From assembly GCA_017506865.1 (NCBI GenBank), contig JAFCMP010000030.1, positions 372,001 to 436,000 of the forward strand: 64,000 nt of DNA, read 5' to 3'. Source of the DNA: Tribonema minus (lineage: Eukaryota > Sar > Xanthophyceae > Tribonematales > Tribonemataceae). Position 1 is the first letter of the stretch. Every line of letters starts with the position of its first letter. Positions 20,280 through 31,867 of this stretch are shown in pieces. Position numbers and translations under genes: made by a program. The notes under the pieces were generated by a model. That model saw nothing but the letters and a program-made list of their open reading frames with translations. It did no database searches and was not told where the DNA came from.

Positions 20280-22069
20280 ATTAGAAGCAGATGATTTGTT
20301 AGAAGTGCAAGCAACTCAACAGGCACTGCAGACCAAACTGCTAGAAATAGCACTCAGAAAGCATTCAGAAAATGCTCAGTTGGTGGCAGAAATAGCTGCA
20401 GCCATTGGTAAAACTACCATAGAAGTTGCACAAGAAGTGCAAAAATTAACAGAGCTAAGGCAAAAGCACAATGCTCAGTTAGAACACTGCACAGATGCAG
20501 AATTACAAGAAATCCTTGAAAAAGATGGCAAATTAGCGCCTCGTTTGCAAGGAACGGGGAGAGATGGGGTACCCTTAAAACAAAAAGCACTAGACATGCT
20601 CAAAAAGCACAGAAATGTCTTTGCAAAGGATCCCAAAAATCCCAGAGTCACTCAACACTTCAAGATTGATGTTGACACTCAGACGGCAGAGCCGGTAGCC
20701 GACAAAGCGCGGCACTGGGCATTCAAAGAAGCCGAGTACATCATGAAACAGATTCAGATGATGGCAAAGCGCCAACAAATTGAACCCTCAGACAGTGCTT
20801 GGGCAAGCAACCCAGTGCTAGTTGTTCAAGGCGATAAGATTCAGGAAGTTAAATGCAGTTACAAAAAGAGACAGTCATGGCTTAGGCAACATGGATGACA
20901 TGATGCGAGCTGTGCAAGGTGCGAGGATTCTGTCCTCACTAGATCTGGCGGCGGGGTATCACCAAATTCCGTTGGCAGAAGAAGCCAAAGCTAAGACAGC
21001 ATTTATAGCCCCAGACGGCTCGCTGTGGCACTACAAGGTATCACCTTTTGGCTTAGTGAATTTGCCAGCGCAATTCACCAGACTGATGCACAACGTGTTA
21101 GGAGATGCTTTGGGCCCTCACGCGTTAGTGTACATCGACGACGTGCTAGTATACGGTACGGACGTTGAAGACCACATTGATCAGCTAGACGATGTGTTAG
21201 GCCGCATAGGTGCGGCGGGCATGAGTGTGTCTCGTCCCAAGTGTCAGCTTGTTCAAGCTGAAGTCAAGTTTCTAGGCCATATAGTTGGCGCAGCAGGAAC
21301 CAGACCCGACCCTGACAAGGTCAAGGCCATGTTTGACATGAGTCCACCCATAAAGAATGGGCGGGCCGACAAACAGTTAGTGCAGGTGGTTATGGGAGTA
21401 TTTAACTATTACAGGCGGTATGTACCCAATTTTGGGGCAATATCAGAGCCTATAGTAGCCCTGACCAAGAACAAGTCAGACCTAGTCTGGGGACCCGCGC
21501 AGCAGCGCGCCTTCGACAGGCTGAAGAGGGCCATGTGCGATAGTCGCATAGTTATGCACCCAGATTTCAGTTTGCCATTTGTATTGTACACCGACGCCTC
21601 TAAAACGGCAACAGCAGGTGTGCTTACGAAATTCAGACCCGTAAAAGAGGTCGAGAAGGCGACTGCAGGGCAGCCATACGCCAGTACTGGCAGACGCCGC
21701 ATAGCTGAAGGTGAAGAAGTCAGAGAAGTGGTCGTTGGCTACTTCAGCAAACTGAACTCAGAACCTGATGCTAAGTTAGGAGCAACAGCAGTTGAGTGTC
21801 TAGCCGTGGTGCTGGCACTTAACCACTTCAGGCCCTACATTTGGGGTAATCCTGTTACAGTGGTCACAGACGCTGCAGCGCTCAGGTGGCTTTTGACGTT
21901 GCAAGACTACAACGGAAAACTACCTAGGTGGGCTATGCGCATACAAGCGTATGACGTTACCATTCAGCACAGACCTGGCAAAAGAAATGCCAATGCTGAT
22001 GCCCCATCCAGACTGCCTCAGCAGGCAGAGTTAGACGCTGAACGCTCTACAGAGCCAGCAGATGAATAG
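20280..22069 (+). other. gypsy reverse transcriptase and RNase H region
   Basis: Ty3/gypsy-type polymerase. Seen in order: LDLAAGYHQIPL (first catalytic Asp), VSPFGLVNLPAQF, YIDDVLVYG (YxDD box), the FLGH-like connection, then RNase H with LYTDASKTATAGVL, the Glu in AVECLAVVLAL, and TDAAALRWLL. The segment ends with the gypsy hallmark HRPGKRNANADAPSR, which normally precedes the integrase. Confidence 0.88.
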
Positions 22070-22090
22070 TGGCCAGATGCAGTCCCCAGC

Positions 22091-24912
22091 ATGGATGCAC
22101 CACCTGCGGGCGTGCGCTTTGCTGATGATGCCACTACAACGCACAAAGTAGCCGACGTGAACAGCTGCCGTGGTTACACAGCAGATGCACGTTACGGTCC
22201 CGCGTTCAAGTTCAACGAGGCCGTCGCCGTGTCAGGCGCGGTGGCCGCTAGACTAGCCGCCCTGTCAGCTGTGGAGTTAGCACAGTTGATAGACAGACGG
22301 TTAGATTACTCCACTGTGGAGGAGGCTGAGTTTGATGAGATTGAGATCAACACAGCATATGCCGAGCCAGTGCAGAAGTACTCTGGCTCGTGGGAGCAAT
22401 CCCAGGCGCAGCGACTCTTAAGACAGATCGCATGCGACAAGCGGCGCAGCATAGGTTCGAAGAGAGCCAAATGCAGCGTCACAACAGCTCAGTTAGCTGA
22501 GATCACGAGCACACTTGAAGAAGTTGAACTTTTAGAAGTTGACGCTCCAGCTGAGACTGAAGAAGCAGACGAACCACCGGATGATGATGGTGAGGCTGTC
22601 TTAGGCAAACGTAAGAAAACATTGCCCAGACCAGAAGTAATACAATTGCTGAAGCAAGGTGCCGAAGGGGGCTCACAAGCCACACCGGTGATGCTCAGCA
22701 GAGCCGCTTTTCTTGAAATTCAGAAAGCAGATGGCTTCTGTCAGGCGGTGAGCAAGATGCTTACAGTGGGAGATATTCCCGAGGGCGCAGAGCTAGTGGC
22801 TCACGTCTTAGCGAAACAAGAGCAGTATACCATTGAGGAAGATGGTCTCTTGGTGCACTGTGCAACAAGCCACCCTAAGAGAAGTATGGTGCTGTTGCAG
22901 TGGGTAGTGCCAGTTGCACTCAGAACCCTAGTCATGCGCTTAGGGCATGATGATGCTAGTGCTTTGCATTGTGGCATAGGTGCTACGCACACACGTATTT
23001 TTGAGAGATATCACTGGCCTGGTATGGGCGCAGACATACGAACATACGTGCAGAGTTGTATGACGTGCCTAGAACGCAAGCGCGCCAGCTCCACGCAATA
23101 TAAGCAGTGGTTAGCTGAGCCAGTGCGCATGTGGCAACGTCTCAACATTGATATCACAGAGCCTGGTATCCAGTCCGCAGCGGGGCATAAATATGTTCTG
23201 ACTATTGTGGAGACGAGGTCCGGTTTTGTATGGCTAGCCGCTATGCATGGCCAGGGTACTAAAGATGTAACCCCACACCTCATGACAGTGTTCCTAGAGG
23301 TTGGAGCTTTAGTGGAGGAACTAGCTCAGATAAGGGCAAGGTCTTCCTTGGCAATGTGGTCAGTGACCTTTGCAGAGCGTTTAAAGTGAAACGTATAGAG
23401 ACCAGTGCCTACCACCCACAGACCAATGGTGTGGCAGAACATGCAAATGGTTGTGCTAAAAAGGCACTAGCATCTTGGGTCAGCGCTCAGCAGACAAACT
23501 GGCACGAAGGCTTAGAGCTCGTACAGTTTGTGCTGAGGACAACTCCCCGAGATGAGACAGGATTGGCGCCCTTTTTCTGTGTGTACGGTCGAGAAGCTTC
23601 ACTACCACATGATGCATTTATGCACAAGGATGGCAGTAGAAAGCTAGACCTGCACGAGGAAATTGAGCGCAAGTTAGACATGCTTGAGCTCGCAGACAAG
23701 GTTGTGTCAAAGGCGCTGCAGTTGCGCGCCCAGAAGATCACTAAGCGCAACGAAGCAGTTAAGCGCGCAGTGAAGTTTGCGGTCAGTGACTATGTCATGA
23801 TCAGACTACCTAACCAGAGACACAGATCAGCTGCTCTAGACGCTAGGTATGTGGGGCCTTGGCAGATCGAGGCTCGCACAGGCGAATCAGGTCTTTCCTT
23901 CATATGCAGAATGATGGGCAGACGAGTCAGACACACCACAGCTCATGTAGAGAACATGAAACCATTCCACAATGTCATGAGGCCTAACACCATGATGGAA
24001 CCTGGTGTGCATGCCACGCTTAGCCCGCGTCAAGTGGAAGAGCTAGCAGATGGCGAGAAACTGTACAGAGTTCTAGACCGCCAAGTGAGCCCTAATGGTT
24101 CATGGCAGTACAAATGGCAGTCCAAAGATGGCAAGTCGCATGCATGGGTGTCAGAGGACGATATGCTGCAAGAAGTCATGCCATGGACATTGGATGCTTT
24201 TCACGCACTCTATGAGCTGCGTAACGAAGGAAAGTTACCCGCATATGCCATCAGGCCCACACCCAAAGAGGATGCAGGTATGCGCCGAGAGAGCGCACTG
24301 CAGCTTTATCCCATCGGCACAGCGCTGGTGAGGGAGCACAGGGTTAAATTGGGAGGCCCACTTACTTACGTGTGGGGGGCCGTAAAGAACTTTGTATATA
24401 CACCATACTGGAGGATCAGGTATGAAGATGGCGAGTGGGAACAGATGACCCGTACGCAGGTCAAGTCTGCCATACAGTTGGCAGAGGCAGTGCGTAACAA
24501 GGCCAGGAGACTGCAAGCGCGAAGTGCACCGGACACTGCCAAGAGTGCAAGTCCCAGCTCCCAGGCTACGCAAAGTCTGCCACAATCCCAAAATTTTTCT
24601 GAGGCAAGCCCAGTTCAAGATTCTGCTCAGCCGCAGATCTCGTTGGTGAGACTACCCAGATTGCCATCTGATTTCGGATCGAGCTTTGAGGGTGAGGTGA
24701 TCTGGTATCACTTCCCGACAGGCTGGAGCCGCGGCACCTTAAGCGAGTTTTACCCCGCAAGGTCGCAGTTTACGTTTGATGTGCTGTTTGACGGTGAGAA
24801 GACCGCCAGGCGTATGCGTTTACGTCCGAGTGACTACCGCACGCCTAAAGACAGCGCGCATTCCTCATGGAACGTGCTTGCCGCTCGCCCTGTGCCCTCA
24901 GAGGAGAGATAG
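22091..24912 (+). other. gypsy integrase, chromodomain and Tudor-like tail region
   Basis: Seen in order: an HHCC zinc finger (HCGIGATHTRIFERYHWPGM ... CMTCLERK) near 22970-23080; the core with the first acidic residue in LNIDITEPG and the Glu in HPQTNGVAEHANG; then near 24060-24200 a chromodomain-like segment (YRVLDRQVSPNGSWQYKW ... HAWVSEDDM). Chromodomains steer gypsy insertion to marked chromatin. At the end (about 24690-24840) GEVIWYHFPTGWSRGTL followed by a beta-rich run resembles a Tudor-like fold, an assignment less certain than the rest. Confidence 0.82.
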
Positions 24913-25170
24913 TTGTGGAAACTCTAGTTGAGTCACTCCTGGGGCCAAGAACTCCCTTTAAAATTTCCTGCAGAGAGGATTCACCTGAATAGCAGGTTTG
25001 CCTCCCAGGTTTTTAATGGGGTTTTCAACCAGTTTTAATTGGCCTCCTGCTCAGTAGTGCACCAAGTGCGAGCAAGCTACAACTATCAGAACAGTGCGAG
25101 TCGACGGTCAACTACCCTCGTCACAGTCAAACTCCGCTTTGAGGGCGATGCTCAACAAGGAAGGGGGATC

Positions 25171-25587
25171 TGATACGGCTTGGGGGTATATTAGCATAGG
25201 CAGTTACACCTCATAGCCCTTACAGGTCATCCTTCGACCCCTATGGTCACCCTAGACCTTTGCATGTGAGTAGATGTCTGTTCAAGAGGTCAGATAAGAC
25301 CTGGTTCAGTAACATTGGTCACATGCCAAAGGGCACATCAGTTTGCTGTGCACAACATCAGTCCCAGAGTTAAGTGGAGCTGTGAAGCCTGTAGCAGACA
25401 GCAGCTGTAGCAGACTTCCTGAAGCCCGAAGCCTTCCTACGTGACGCGTACAACAATAAGACCTATCGGTGAGCGCTTCCATTTCATTCTATTCCACTTC
25501 AATATGATCTCTGAGCTGTCTACCTGTGATCGCTCTTCCAGCTTGCATGTTTGCATTTATGACAGCATCACATGGTAGCCTGTTTCA
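25171..25587 (+). repeat. 3' LTR of the methyltransferase gypsy
   Basis: 417 bases, nearly identical to the 5' LTR. It is preceded by a polypurine tract and followed by TTAGGGTTAC. Confidence 0.9.
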
Positions 25588-26768
25588 TTAGGGTTACAGT
25601 TAGGCCCCCGTTACTCTGACTATATGTGTGTTAACTGAGAGGTGAACATCACCTCACGAATGCCTGCCGCAGCTCACCTCACGAATGCCTGCCGCGGCGC
25701 CCCCGAGACAGGCACCGCCTGTCCGTGTTCATCGTGCATAACAGTGCTCAGCGTGGGTATCAGCGCTGAGCGGAGTGCAGGTATGTAGTAGCACCACACG
25801 CGCTTCATTGCGGCAGCTCTGAATGCAGCAGTGCTCTGCACTGAAGCAGCGCTCTGCATTAGTACAGTGCAGCAGCGCCCAGCAGACTTAGCAGCTCTGC
25901 ATGGTGTGTCCAGCAGTTCTCAACTTAAGTGCTCAGTAGGTACACAGCAATATTGCAGCAGTGCTCAGCGTTAGTCTACCTACTACTAACCTCCTACTGA
26001 CAGGCTGTATGGCGGTATGTCCATGGTGGTATACTTGGCGCGCGCGCGTAGCTGTGATGAGCACTGAAGCCATGACAGTGCTCAATCAGCAGCAATATTG
26101 TTGACGGAAACGAATCAAAATATTTAAAGCTGTTCTTTTGTCTTCTGCTGTGCACAGTTCACAACTACATTGACGCCATGACGCGCACGCAGCGCATGAC
26201 GAATCAAGTGAGGATGGCATCGACCACATGCGTGCAAACCTCCTGCGCTACATCGAGGAGAAGGCGTTGTGGACGCGCCATCAGCATGATGTGATACATG
26301 CCATCGTCACGCAACCAGTGGTTCACATGACCGCACGCTCACCTGTGTATCACGGCGGTCATCTGCAAGTTGAGCACGCATCTTGTCATATGCCTCCCTG
26401 GTGGCTGCGCTCTCGTACACATCCACCCGCGTAACGGTTATCTGAGGTCATGCAAACAGTAGAGCACGACACTGTGTGTCAGTATGTCAAACTACAAGGC
26501 CTACACACACGCTGCGCGCAAGCACATGGATGAACCATATCGTTGCTCATGAGCATCACAACGCTATGCAACTGATGCACGCACGACAATACCATTGCCT
26601 GGGACTCACCAGCATCACATTGCCGAGTCCCAAGTGGGCCATGTTCTTTGCAGCACCTGGGCGATTCATGAGCTCCCTGCGCGCATTAAAGTTGACGAGT
26701 GCAAGTGTGTGGTGTGTGAGATGACGAGCACGAGGTGACATTGCTGGGATGATGCTGAAATGCTTGCA
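25588..26768. other. intergenic, nothing recognised
   Basis: Contains short repeats around CAGTGCTCAGC/GCAGCAGTGCTC (about 25740-25975) and several small ORFs of no recognisable family. The 3' end of the leftward WWE gene may extend into it. Confidence 0.35.
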
Positions 26769-28172
26769 CTACCGATAGGCACATGAGATGTGGACGCACC
26801 AGAAGTGACCGCTGGCGGCGTGGAACTGTTCAATGTCACGTGTCACGCGGCTGTCCTTAATGTCTGCCCGCGTGACAGAGCGGCGCGTGCCTTGCACCGC
26901 TCCCACAGTAATGGTCTGCTGAGGCGCTCTCCACACCAGCTCCGCAGCGCCACCCTGCCTCTCGCGCTGCGCCTCCGCCCGCGCCTGTGCAATCGCCACC
27001 GCCAACTCCCGTTGCTGCTGCTCGCGCCGTGCGGTGTCCGCCTCGCTTTCCAGCATTCGCTCGCGTATTGTGCGCAGCAAGGCCTCCACCTCCACGTTGG
27101 AGCTCTCAAGTCGGCGCACAAGCAGTCCGTGCTGGCTGTCCGGGCTGTCCAGTGCCTGACACATGATGATCAGGTTGATGACATAGCGCGTGCCCTTGCG
27201 CTCATACGGCACGCTCCGTTCCCTATCCCTGCAAGCCTTCTCCCGCTGCGCCGTGATGTCAGCGCCGTATGGCACCCATTCTCCGTCCACCTCGCATTCC
27301 CACACCGCAGCGCGGCTAGCGGTATTACCACCCTCATCGCCGCCGCCTCCGCTGCCTCCACCACCACCGCCGCCGCCTCCGCTGCCTCCACTGCTGCTAC
27401 GACTAATGATAGGTGTGGTGGGGGGGCTGATGATGATGACATCGTCATCACTGTCTTCATCGGCGGCGGGCGGCACAGACACACGACGACTCTTGCCGTG
27501 GGGGCGCTTGGCCGCGGCGGCAGTAGCACGGATGTTGATGCCCGCGCTGCCGATGCTGCCCATGCTGTCGTCATCTTCATCATCACTGTCGTCAAGGAAG
27601 TATGACGCGCGCTTCTTGCCTTTCCCCTTGCCAGCGCTGCCGCTGCCGCTGCCGCCGCCGCCACCGCCGCCACCGAAGGTGCTTTTGGTGATCTTGCTGC
27701 TGCCGCCGCCGCCACCGCCGCCGCCATCGAAGGTGCTTTTGGCGATCTTGCTGCTGCCGCCGTTGCTGCCGCCGGCGCCACCGAAGGTGCTTTTGGCGAT
27801 CTTGCTGCTGCCGCCGCCACTGCTGCCACCGCCGCTGCTGGCGCCACCAAAGATGCTCTTGACGCACTTGCTGTTGCCGCCGCCGCTGCCGCTGGCGCCG
27901 CTGCCGCCGCCGCTGGTGCTGCTAGTGCTGGGAGTGGGTGTTGTGGGCGGAGGTTGGGGCTGGGCCGCAAGAATGGGCTTGCCACAGTGGTCAGTGCAGC
28001 CAACGCCCTTATGCACAGGCTTGATGCAGCCCGGCATAGCGCATACGGGGTACTCTCCGTTTTTTTGACCACACGTCCAGCAGCGCCCATGCCATTCAGG
28101 CTGGGGGCGAGCATTTGTGTTGCAGGTCGGAACCTTGCACTTTGGCGGCTGCAGGCAAAGTGCACACAGCAA
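26769..28172 (-). CDS. Cys-rich, WWE-domain protein (partial model)
   Basis: Predicted ADP-ribose/ubiquitin-pathway adaptor. The N-terminus is a dense Cys cluster (CALC, KCKVPTC, RCWTCG, VCAMPGC, CTDHC), probably zinc-binding. A Gly/Ser-rich spacer follows with four copies of KSTFGG-like repeats, an acidic patch (DDSDDEDDD), and a SUMO-interaction-like motif, SDDDVIIISPP. A WWE domain, the fold that binds poly-ADP-ribose in RNF146 and Deltex proteins, starts at VWECEVDGEWVPYG and ends near a coiled coil rich in Glu/Arg/Gln. No E3 or PARP domain is visible in this exon. The first in-frame ATG is internal to the Cys cluster and the frame stays open upstream to about 28235, so the true N-terminus is probably in another exon. 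It is divergent from the Deltex-like gene. Confidence 0.65.
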   Translation of the reverse strand: MLCALCLQPPKCKVPTCNTNARPQPEWHGRCWTCGQKNGEYPVCAMPGCIKPVHKGVGCTDHCGKPILAAQPQPPPTTPTPSTSSTSGGGSGASGSGGGNSKCVKSIFGGASSGGGSSGGGSSKIAKSTFGGAGGSNGGSSKIAKSTFDGGGGGGGGSSKITKSTFGGGGGGGGSGSGSAGKGKGKKRASYFLDDSDDEDDDSMGSIGSAGINIRATAAAAKRPHGKSRRVSVPPAADEDSDDDVIIISPPTTPIISRSSSGGSGGGGGGGGGSGGGGDEGGNTASRAAVWECEVDGEWVPYGADITAQREKACRDRERSVPYERKGTRYVINLIIMCQALDSPDSQHGLLVRRLESSNVEVEALLRTIRERMLESEADTARREQQQRELAVAIAQARAEAQRERQGGAAELVWRAPQQTITVGAVQGTRRSVTRADIKDSRVTRDIEQFHAASGHFWCVHISCAYR

Positions 28173-28563
28173 AGGAGGGATGCAGTTAGGCGGCGCTCTG
28201 ATCTGGTGATTACGGGCGTCATGTAATTACAGCAGAAGCACCATGGCGTGGCCATCTTAGGCCACGAGCCACCACGATGTGCGCCACCCGCTGCACAATC
28301 AGAAATCACAGCAGCAGCTGCTGCTAACTGCCACGCCACCCGCTATAAGTCTGATGAACTACATGGACGTACCTTGACCATCCTCGCAAGACCCCTTCCC
28401 CTCCTGCCACGCCGCCTGCCACTCAGCTCCACTCCTCTGCCCCCACCGTATGGGCTGTGTGTGAAATCATGCTCAGTTCAAAGCGGCGAGAATTTAAGCA
28501 ATAAGTCCATGGGAATATAGCATATTTGGCCACTGAAATCTGATCACACTCAAACCCACGGCG
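28173..28563. promoter_or_regulatory. candidate divergent promoter
   Basis: About 390 bases between two head-to-head genes with related domains. It is expected to hold both promoters and possibly a 5' exon of the leftward gene. No TATA box or named operator was identified. An AT-rich patch (about 28490-28530) lies just before the Deltex start. Confidence 0.35.
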
Positions 28564-30952
28564 ATGGCGAGCGGTGGCAATGGCGGCATGTCTGCCATGC
28601 CAGGTGTGCGATGGCAGTACTGCGATACCAGTGGGGAGTCGGTGAGAATGAGCCTGTCTGGGGGCACAGATTTTGCCGCTGTCTGCTGTCGCGGTGGCGC
28701 CTCTTGGGGAGCTGCTGTTGCTGCTGCTGTAAGCTACTGGCATCGCTGATGTCCATTGCGTCAGTAGCTGTAGCCTCTGCTGTAAGAAGCGCATTCCTGG
28801 TCACGAAGTATCATAGATGCTACTCAAAGCTGACTATCTCTGTCCGGCGGAGACTCGTCGTTCGAGTGGCTAGAGATCGTAAGCTGCTCACCTTTGCACA
28901 CACTGCATTGCCTTCCATGCAACCCGCAGCTGACAGATGCAGACGGCAACCCCGTTCACCTCTGGGACCCCTTTGACGATGCGGCATGCCAAGTCATGGA
29001 GGATGCCTTCAGTAGGGGACTGAACAGTGTCAAGATCACCACAGTTGGAGCAGGCAGATCATATGACATTGACTTTGACGAGGTGAGAAAGTTACCACTG
29101 CACCGAGGCTGCTTCAGCATCTCTTTTCATCAATCAGTGTGGTGGCATCAATGTGTTTACCAACTGACATGCCTTGTCGGGATACGTGTCTGCTGCACCT
29201 CGCAGATGACGCAAACCAACATCCAAACCGGCTTTTCCAGAGAGATCATGCGCTACACAGAGCAAGGTGAGACAGTGTGTATGCGCGCCACAGCACCGCA
29301 TGGAATGGCATGCACTTGTGTGTTCGTAATCGGCATTGACGTCACCTCACCCACCACCACATCCCCATCTACTGCCTGCTTAAAATGCAGCCCCTGAGCA
29401 GTGGTAGTGGCTCGATGACTCTGACACGTGGTGTGCGTATGACGCCAGCAGCAGTGATACTCTGCGCCTCTGCAACGAGCACGGGCGCGCGCAGGTCATC
29501 CTTCACCTCGCCACGCTGGCCCTCGTCGCCTTTGAGGTGGACCTGACAGCGCTCACTCAGTGCAACGCGCACGGCGGCATGGCACGGTCTGTGCGCATTG
29601 CTACCTCTGGCGCTGCACCGATTGCGGCGACTTCAGCGACATCCGCAACAACTTCGGGCGCTAGGGCGGCCAAGAAGGCGCGTACGAGCGCAAGCGCGCC
29701 CTTGACACTGACGCTTCCAAAAGGCGCAGGCGGCTCGGCAGGCCGGCGCAGGCACACAGGCAGCGCGGGCTCGGGTGCTGGCACGACGGTGGTGACTGTG
29801 AAGGCGAATGGGACAGGAGCTATGCACTCGCTCGCAAATGCTGAAGTGCGCAGGGCGGAGGATTGCACGAAGGATTGCAAGGCCGATGATCTGTGCTCGC
29901 TGTGCCAAGAGGTGAGGGTGAGCGGTTTGGTTGTATGGTGTGCGTGACATTGTGGAAGCGTTGAGGCATGTATCTATTAAGAGCCTTCTGTGCCAATGAC
30001 TCACACGTACCCCATCCAACATGATGTACTTGAATCGCAGGGCTTCAGCAAAGATGGCAAGCAGGCGCTACGCCTTTACAGGTGTGGCAGTCACTTCATG
30101 CACGCCGCCTGCATCAAGGCGGTCTTTCACCGGTGTAGCCCGAAGTGCCCCACTTGCAATAGGTGGTACGGTGCTGCCATGGGCGACCAGCCGGATGGCA
30201 CCATGACCATCACAAGAACTGACATGGACTGCTCCGGCTACAGCAACGCCGGCACCATCGTCATGACGTATGACATACCTGACGGGGTAAGTGACGTTAC
30301 GTGCCCCCACATGCTTGCTCATGTTGCACGTTACACCACGTGCGTAATGCCAGCGTCGCACACACGTCAATTTGTGTGTGGTGGTGCTTGTCCGACCTTA
30401 CAGGTGAGGCCTCAGGCGCCCCCCGCCCCAGGGCGCCCCTTCACTGGCGCGAAGCGCGTCGCCTACCTCCCCGACATCCCAGAGGGCAGGTGAGATGTCA
30501 GCCACGGTGCCTGTACAGTGTCGTTGTATACGCAATGTGGTGTTGCACGGGCTCAGCTGACGGTGCTGCACATTGTTTGCCGCGTAATGCAGGGAGATTT
30601 TGGAGCTGCTGAAGAGGGCGTTCGAGCACAGGCTGCTGTTCACCGTCGGGACATCTCGTACCACTGGCATATCAAACACGGTGGTGTGGGCCAGCATACA
30701 CCAGAAGACCCGCATGGATGGCGGCGCAACCGCATTCGGGTGAGTGTTCTCCATTGCGCACTTTGCGTGTGGCTTGCGTGTGGCTTGCGTGTGGCTTGCG
30801 TGTGGCTTGCGTGTGGCTCGCGTGCGCACACTTTGCTGTAGCTGTCCCTCTGACTGACTGGCACACCTCGGCCCTCACCGCTGCGCAGGTACCCCGACAG
30901 CGGGTACTTCCTGCGTGTCAAGCAGGAGCTGAAGGCGGCAGGCATCCATTGA
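28564..30952 (+). CDS. Deltex-type E3 ubiquitin ligase, eight exons
   Basis: RING-type E3 with tandem WWE domains and a Deltex C-terminal domain; family members ubiquitinate proteins and can act on ADP-ribosylated targets. Exons: 28564-28641, 28930-29082, 29206-29266, 29391-29911, 30041-30286, 30404-30489, 30593-30739, 30889-30952; all introns are GT-AG, 103-288 bases, with consistent phases (about 451 residues). WWE1 runs from RWQYCDTSG to [19 protein letters not shown]2 starts [12 protein letters not shown], the RING has [20 protein letters not shown] and CPTC, and the C-terminal domain has [34 protein letters not shown] and a final [24 protein letters not shown] at 29405-29407 is in frame in this model; using donor ACA/GTGTGT (exon end 29274) and acceptor GGTAG/TGG (exon start 29408) avoids it. 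The start ATG opens a Gly/Ser-rich leader. Confidence 0.88.
30762..30828 (+). repeat. 11-base tandem repeat in a Deltex intron
   Basis: About five copies of GTGTGGCTTGC in the last intron of the Deltex-like gene. Confidence 0.85.
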
Positions 30953-31332
30953 GAAGGCGGGCGCGCATGGCGCATCACGGAGCGCGGGGGTCAGTTAGAC
31001 ACTGGCGTGCATGAACAAGGGGGGGGGGGGGCGGAGTTCTGCGGTGGGTGCATATCACCCGCCAGGCGATCTGTGTGCAGGCATGCATGCATAGGGGGTG
31101 GGGGAGCCAACGGGGTCAGTGTTCGGTACATGCAGTCGTGCATATCCACCACTAGGTAGTTTGAATGCTGGCATGCACGCAAAAGAGGTGGTATGTGAGG
31201 TGACCGGCGACACTACAGGCGCTTGTGGAATAAGATAAGATTTGCTGGAGGCGATGAGCTGATGATCATCGCTACGCATAATAAGCACGAGTATACATGT
31301 CACTTTGTACCATGCACATTTTGCTTCAAGTT
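30953..31332. other. 3' flank of the Deltex gene
   Basis: No gene seen. A run of 13 G lies near 31019-31031. Confidence 0.5.
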
Positions 31333-31720
31333 TGAAGTTGGATATTTTTGGCAATTGCAGACATCAGGAGAGCGTCGTCCCTCGCCGTTTTTGCTTTTGC
31401 CCTGTGCAAACTATTTCTGACTAAAGATTCGGGGCATGGCCAAAGTTCAATATTGATGTTGAATATCTTTGGCAATTGCAGAAATCAGGAGAGCGTCGTC
31501 CCTCGCCGTTTTTGCTTTTGCCCTGTGCAAACTATTTCTGACTAAAGATTCGGGGCATGGCCAAAGTTCAATATTGATGTTGAATATCTTTTTTGATGTT
31601 GAATATCTTTGTCAATTGCAGAAATCAGGAGAGCGTCGTCCCTCGCCGTTTTTGCTTTTGCCCTGTGAAAAGACAAAAGATTCGGGGATGGCCAAAGTTC
31701 AATATTGAGGTTGAATGCGC
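31333..31720 (+). repeat. GGAGAGCGTCGT satellite, locus A
   Basis: Three tandem units (period 121, then about 140 with a short internal duplication). The core is CAGGAGAGCGTCGTCCCTCG, then TTTTGCTTTTGCCCTGTG, AACTATTTCTGA and AAAGATTCGGGG. The same family occurs near 50.4, 53.1 and 63.1-64.0 kb. Confidence 0.85.
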
Positions 31721-31867
31721 GTCACTAATCCTTTACGGAGTGTGAATCAACAGCGCAGGATTGTTGCGGGGGTCCGTGCCGCAAGTGTCAGCACGCACTG
31801 CTCAAGGCCGGCGTGACCACCATCTACCACTCTGTGACTTGCAGTTTGACCTACTCATGACACAAAT

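Larger units (their letters stand above)
13824..25587 (+). mobile_element. Ty3/gypsy LTR element carrying a DNA methyltransferase
   Basis: An 11.8-kb element bounded by direct LTRs that begin TGATACGG and end TGTTTCA. A purine tract (AAGGAAGGGGGA) sits just before the 3' LTR. The order of parts is leader, gag-like region, cytosine-5 methyltransferase, protease, RT/RNase H, integrase with chromodomain, and a Tudor-like tail; PR-RT-RH-IN is the Ty3/gypsy order. The LTRs differ by about five substitutions and one short indel in 413 bases (~1%), so the insertion is young. It looks broken, with roughly four or five interruptions or frame changes, some of which could be programmed. No clean target duplication is seen, but TTAGGGTTA-like sequence lies on both flanks. 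Confidence 0.9.

Noticed and set aside
27190-28068. Plus-strand Pro/Leu-rich ORF of 292 codons
   Set aside because: It is antisense to the Gly/Ser/Lys repeats of the WWE gene; its Pro and Leu runs mirror GGN and AGC codons.
30398-30978. Minus-strand ORFs with His/Lys/Pro repeats
   Set aside because: Antisense of Deltex exons and of the 11-base intron repeat.
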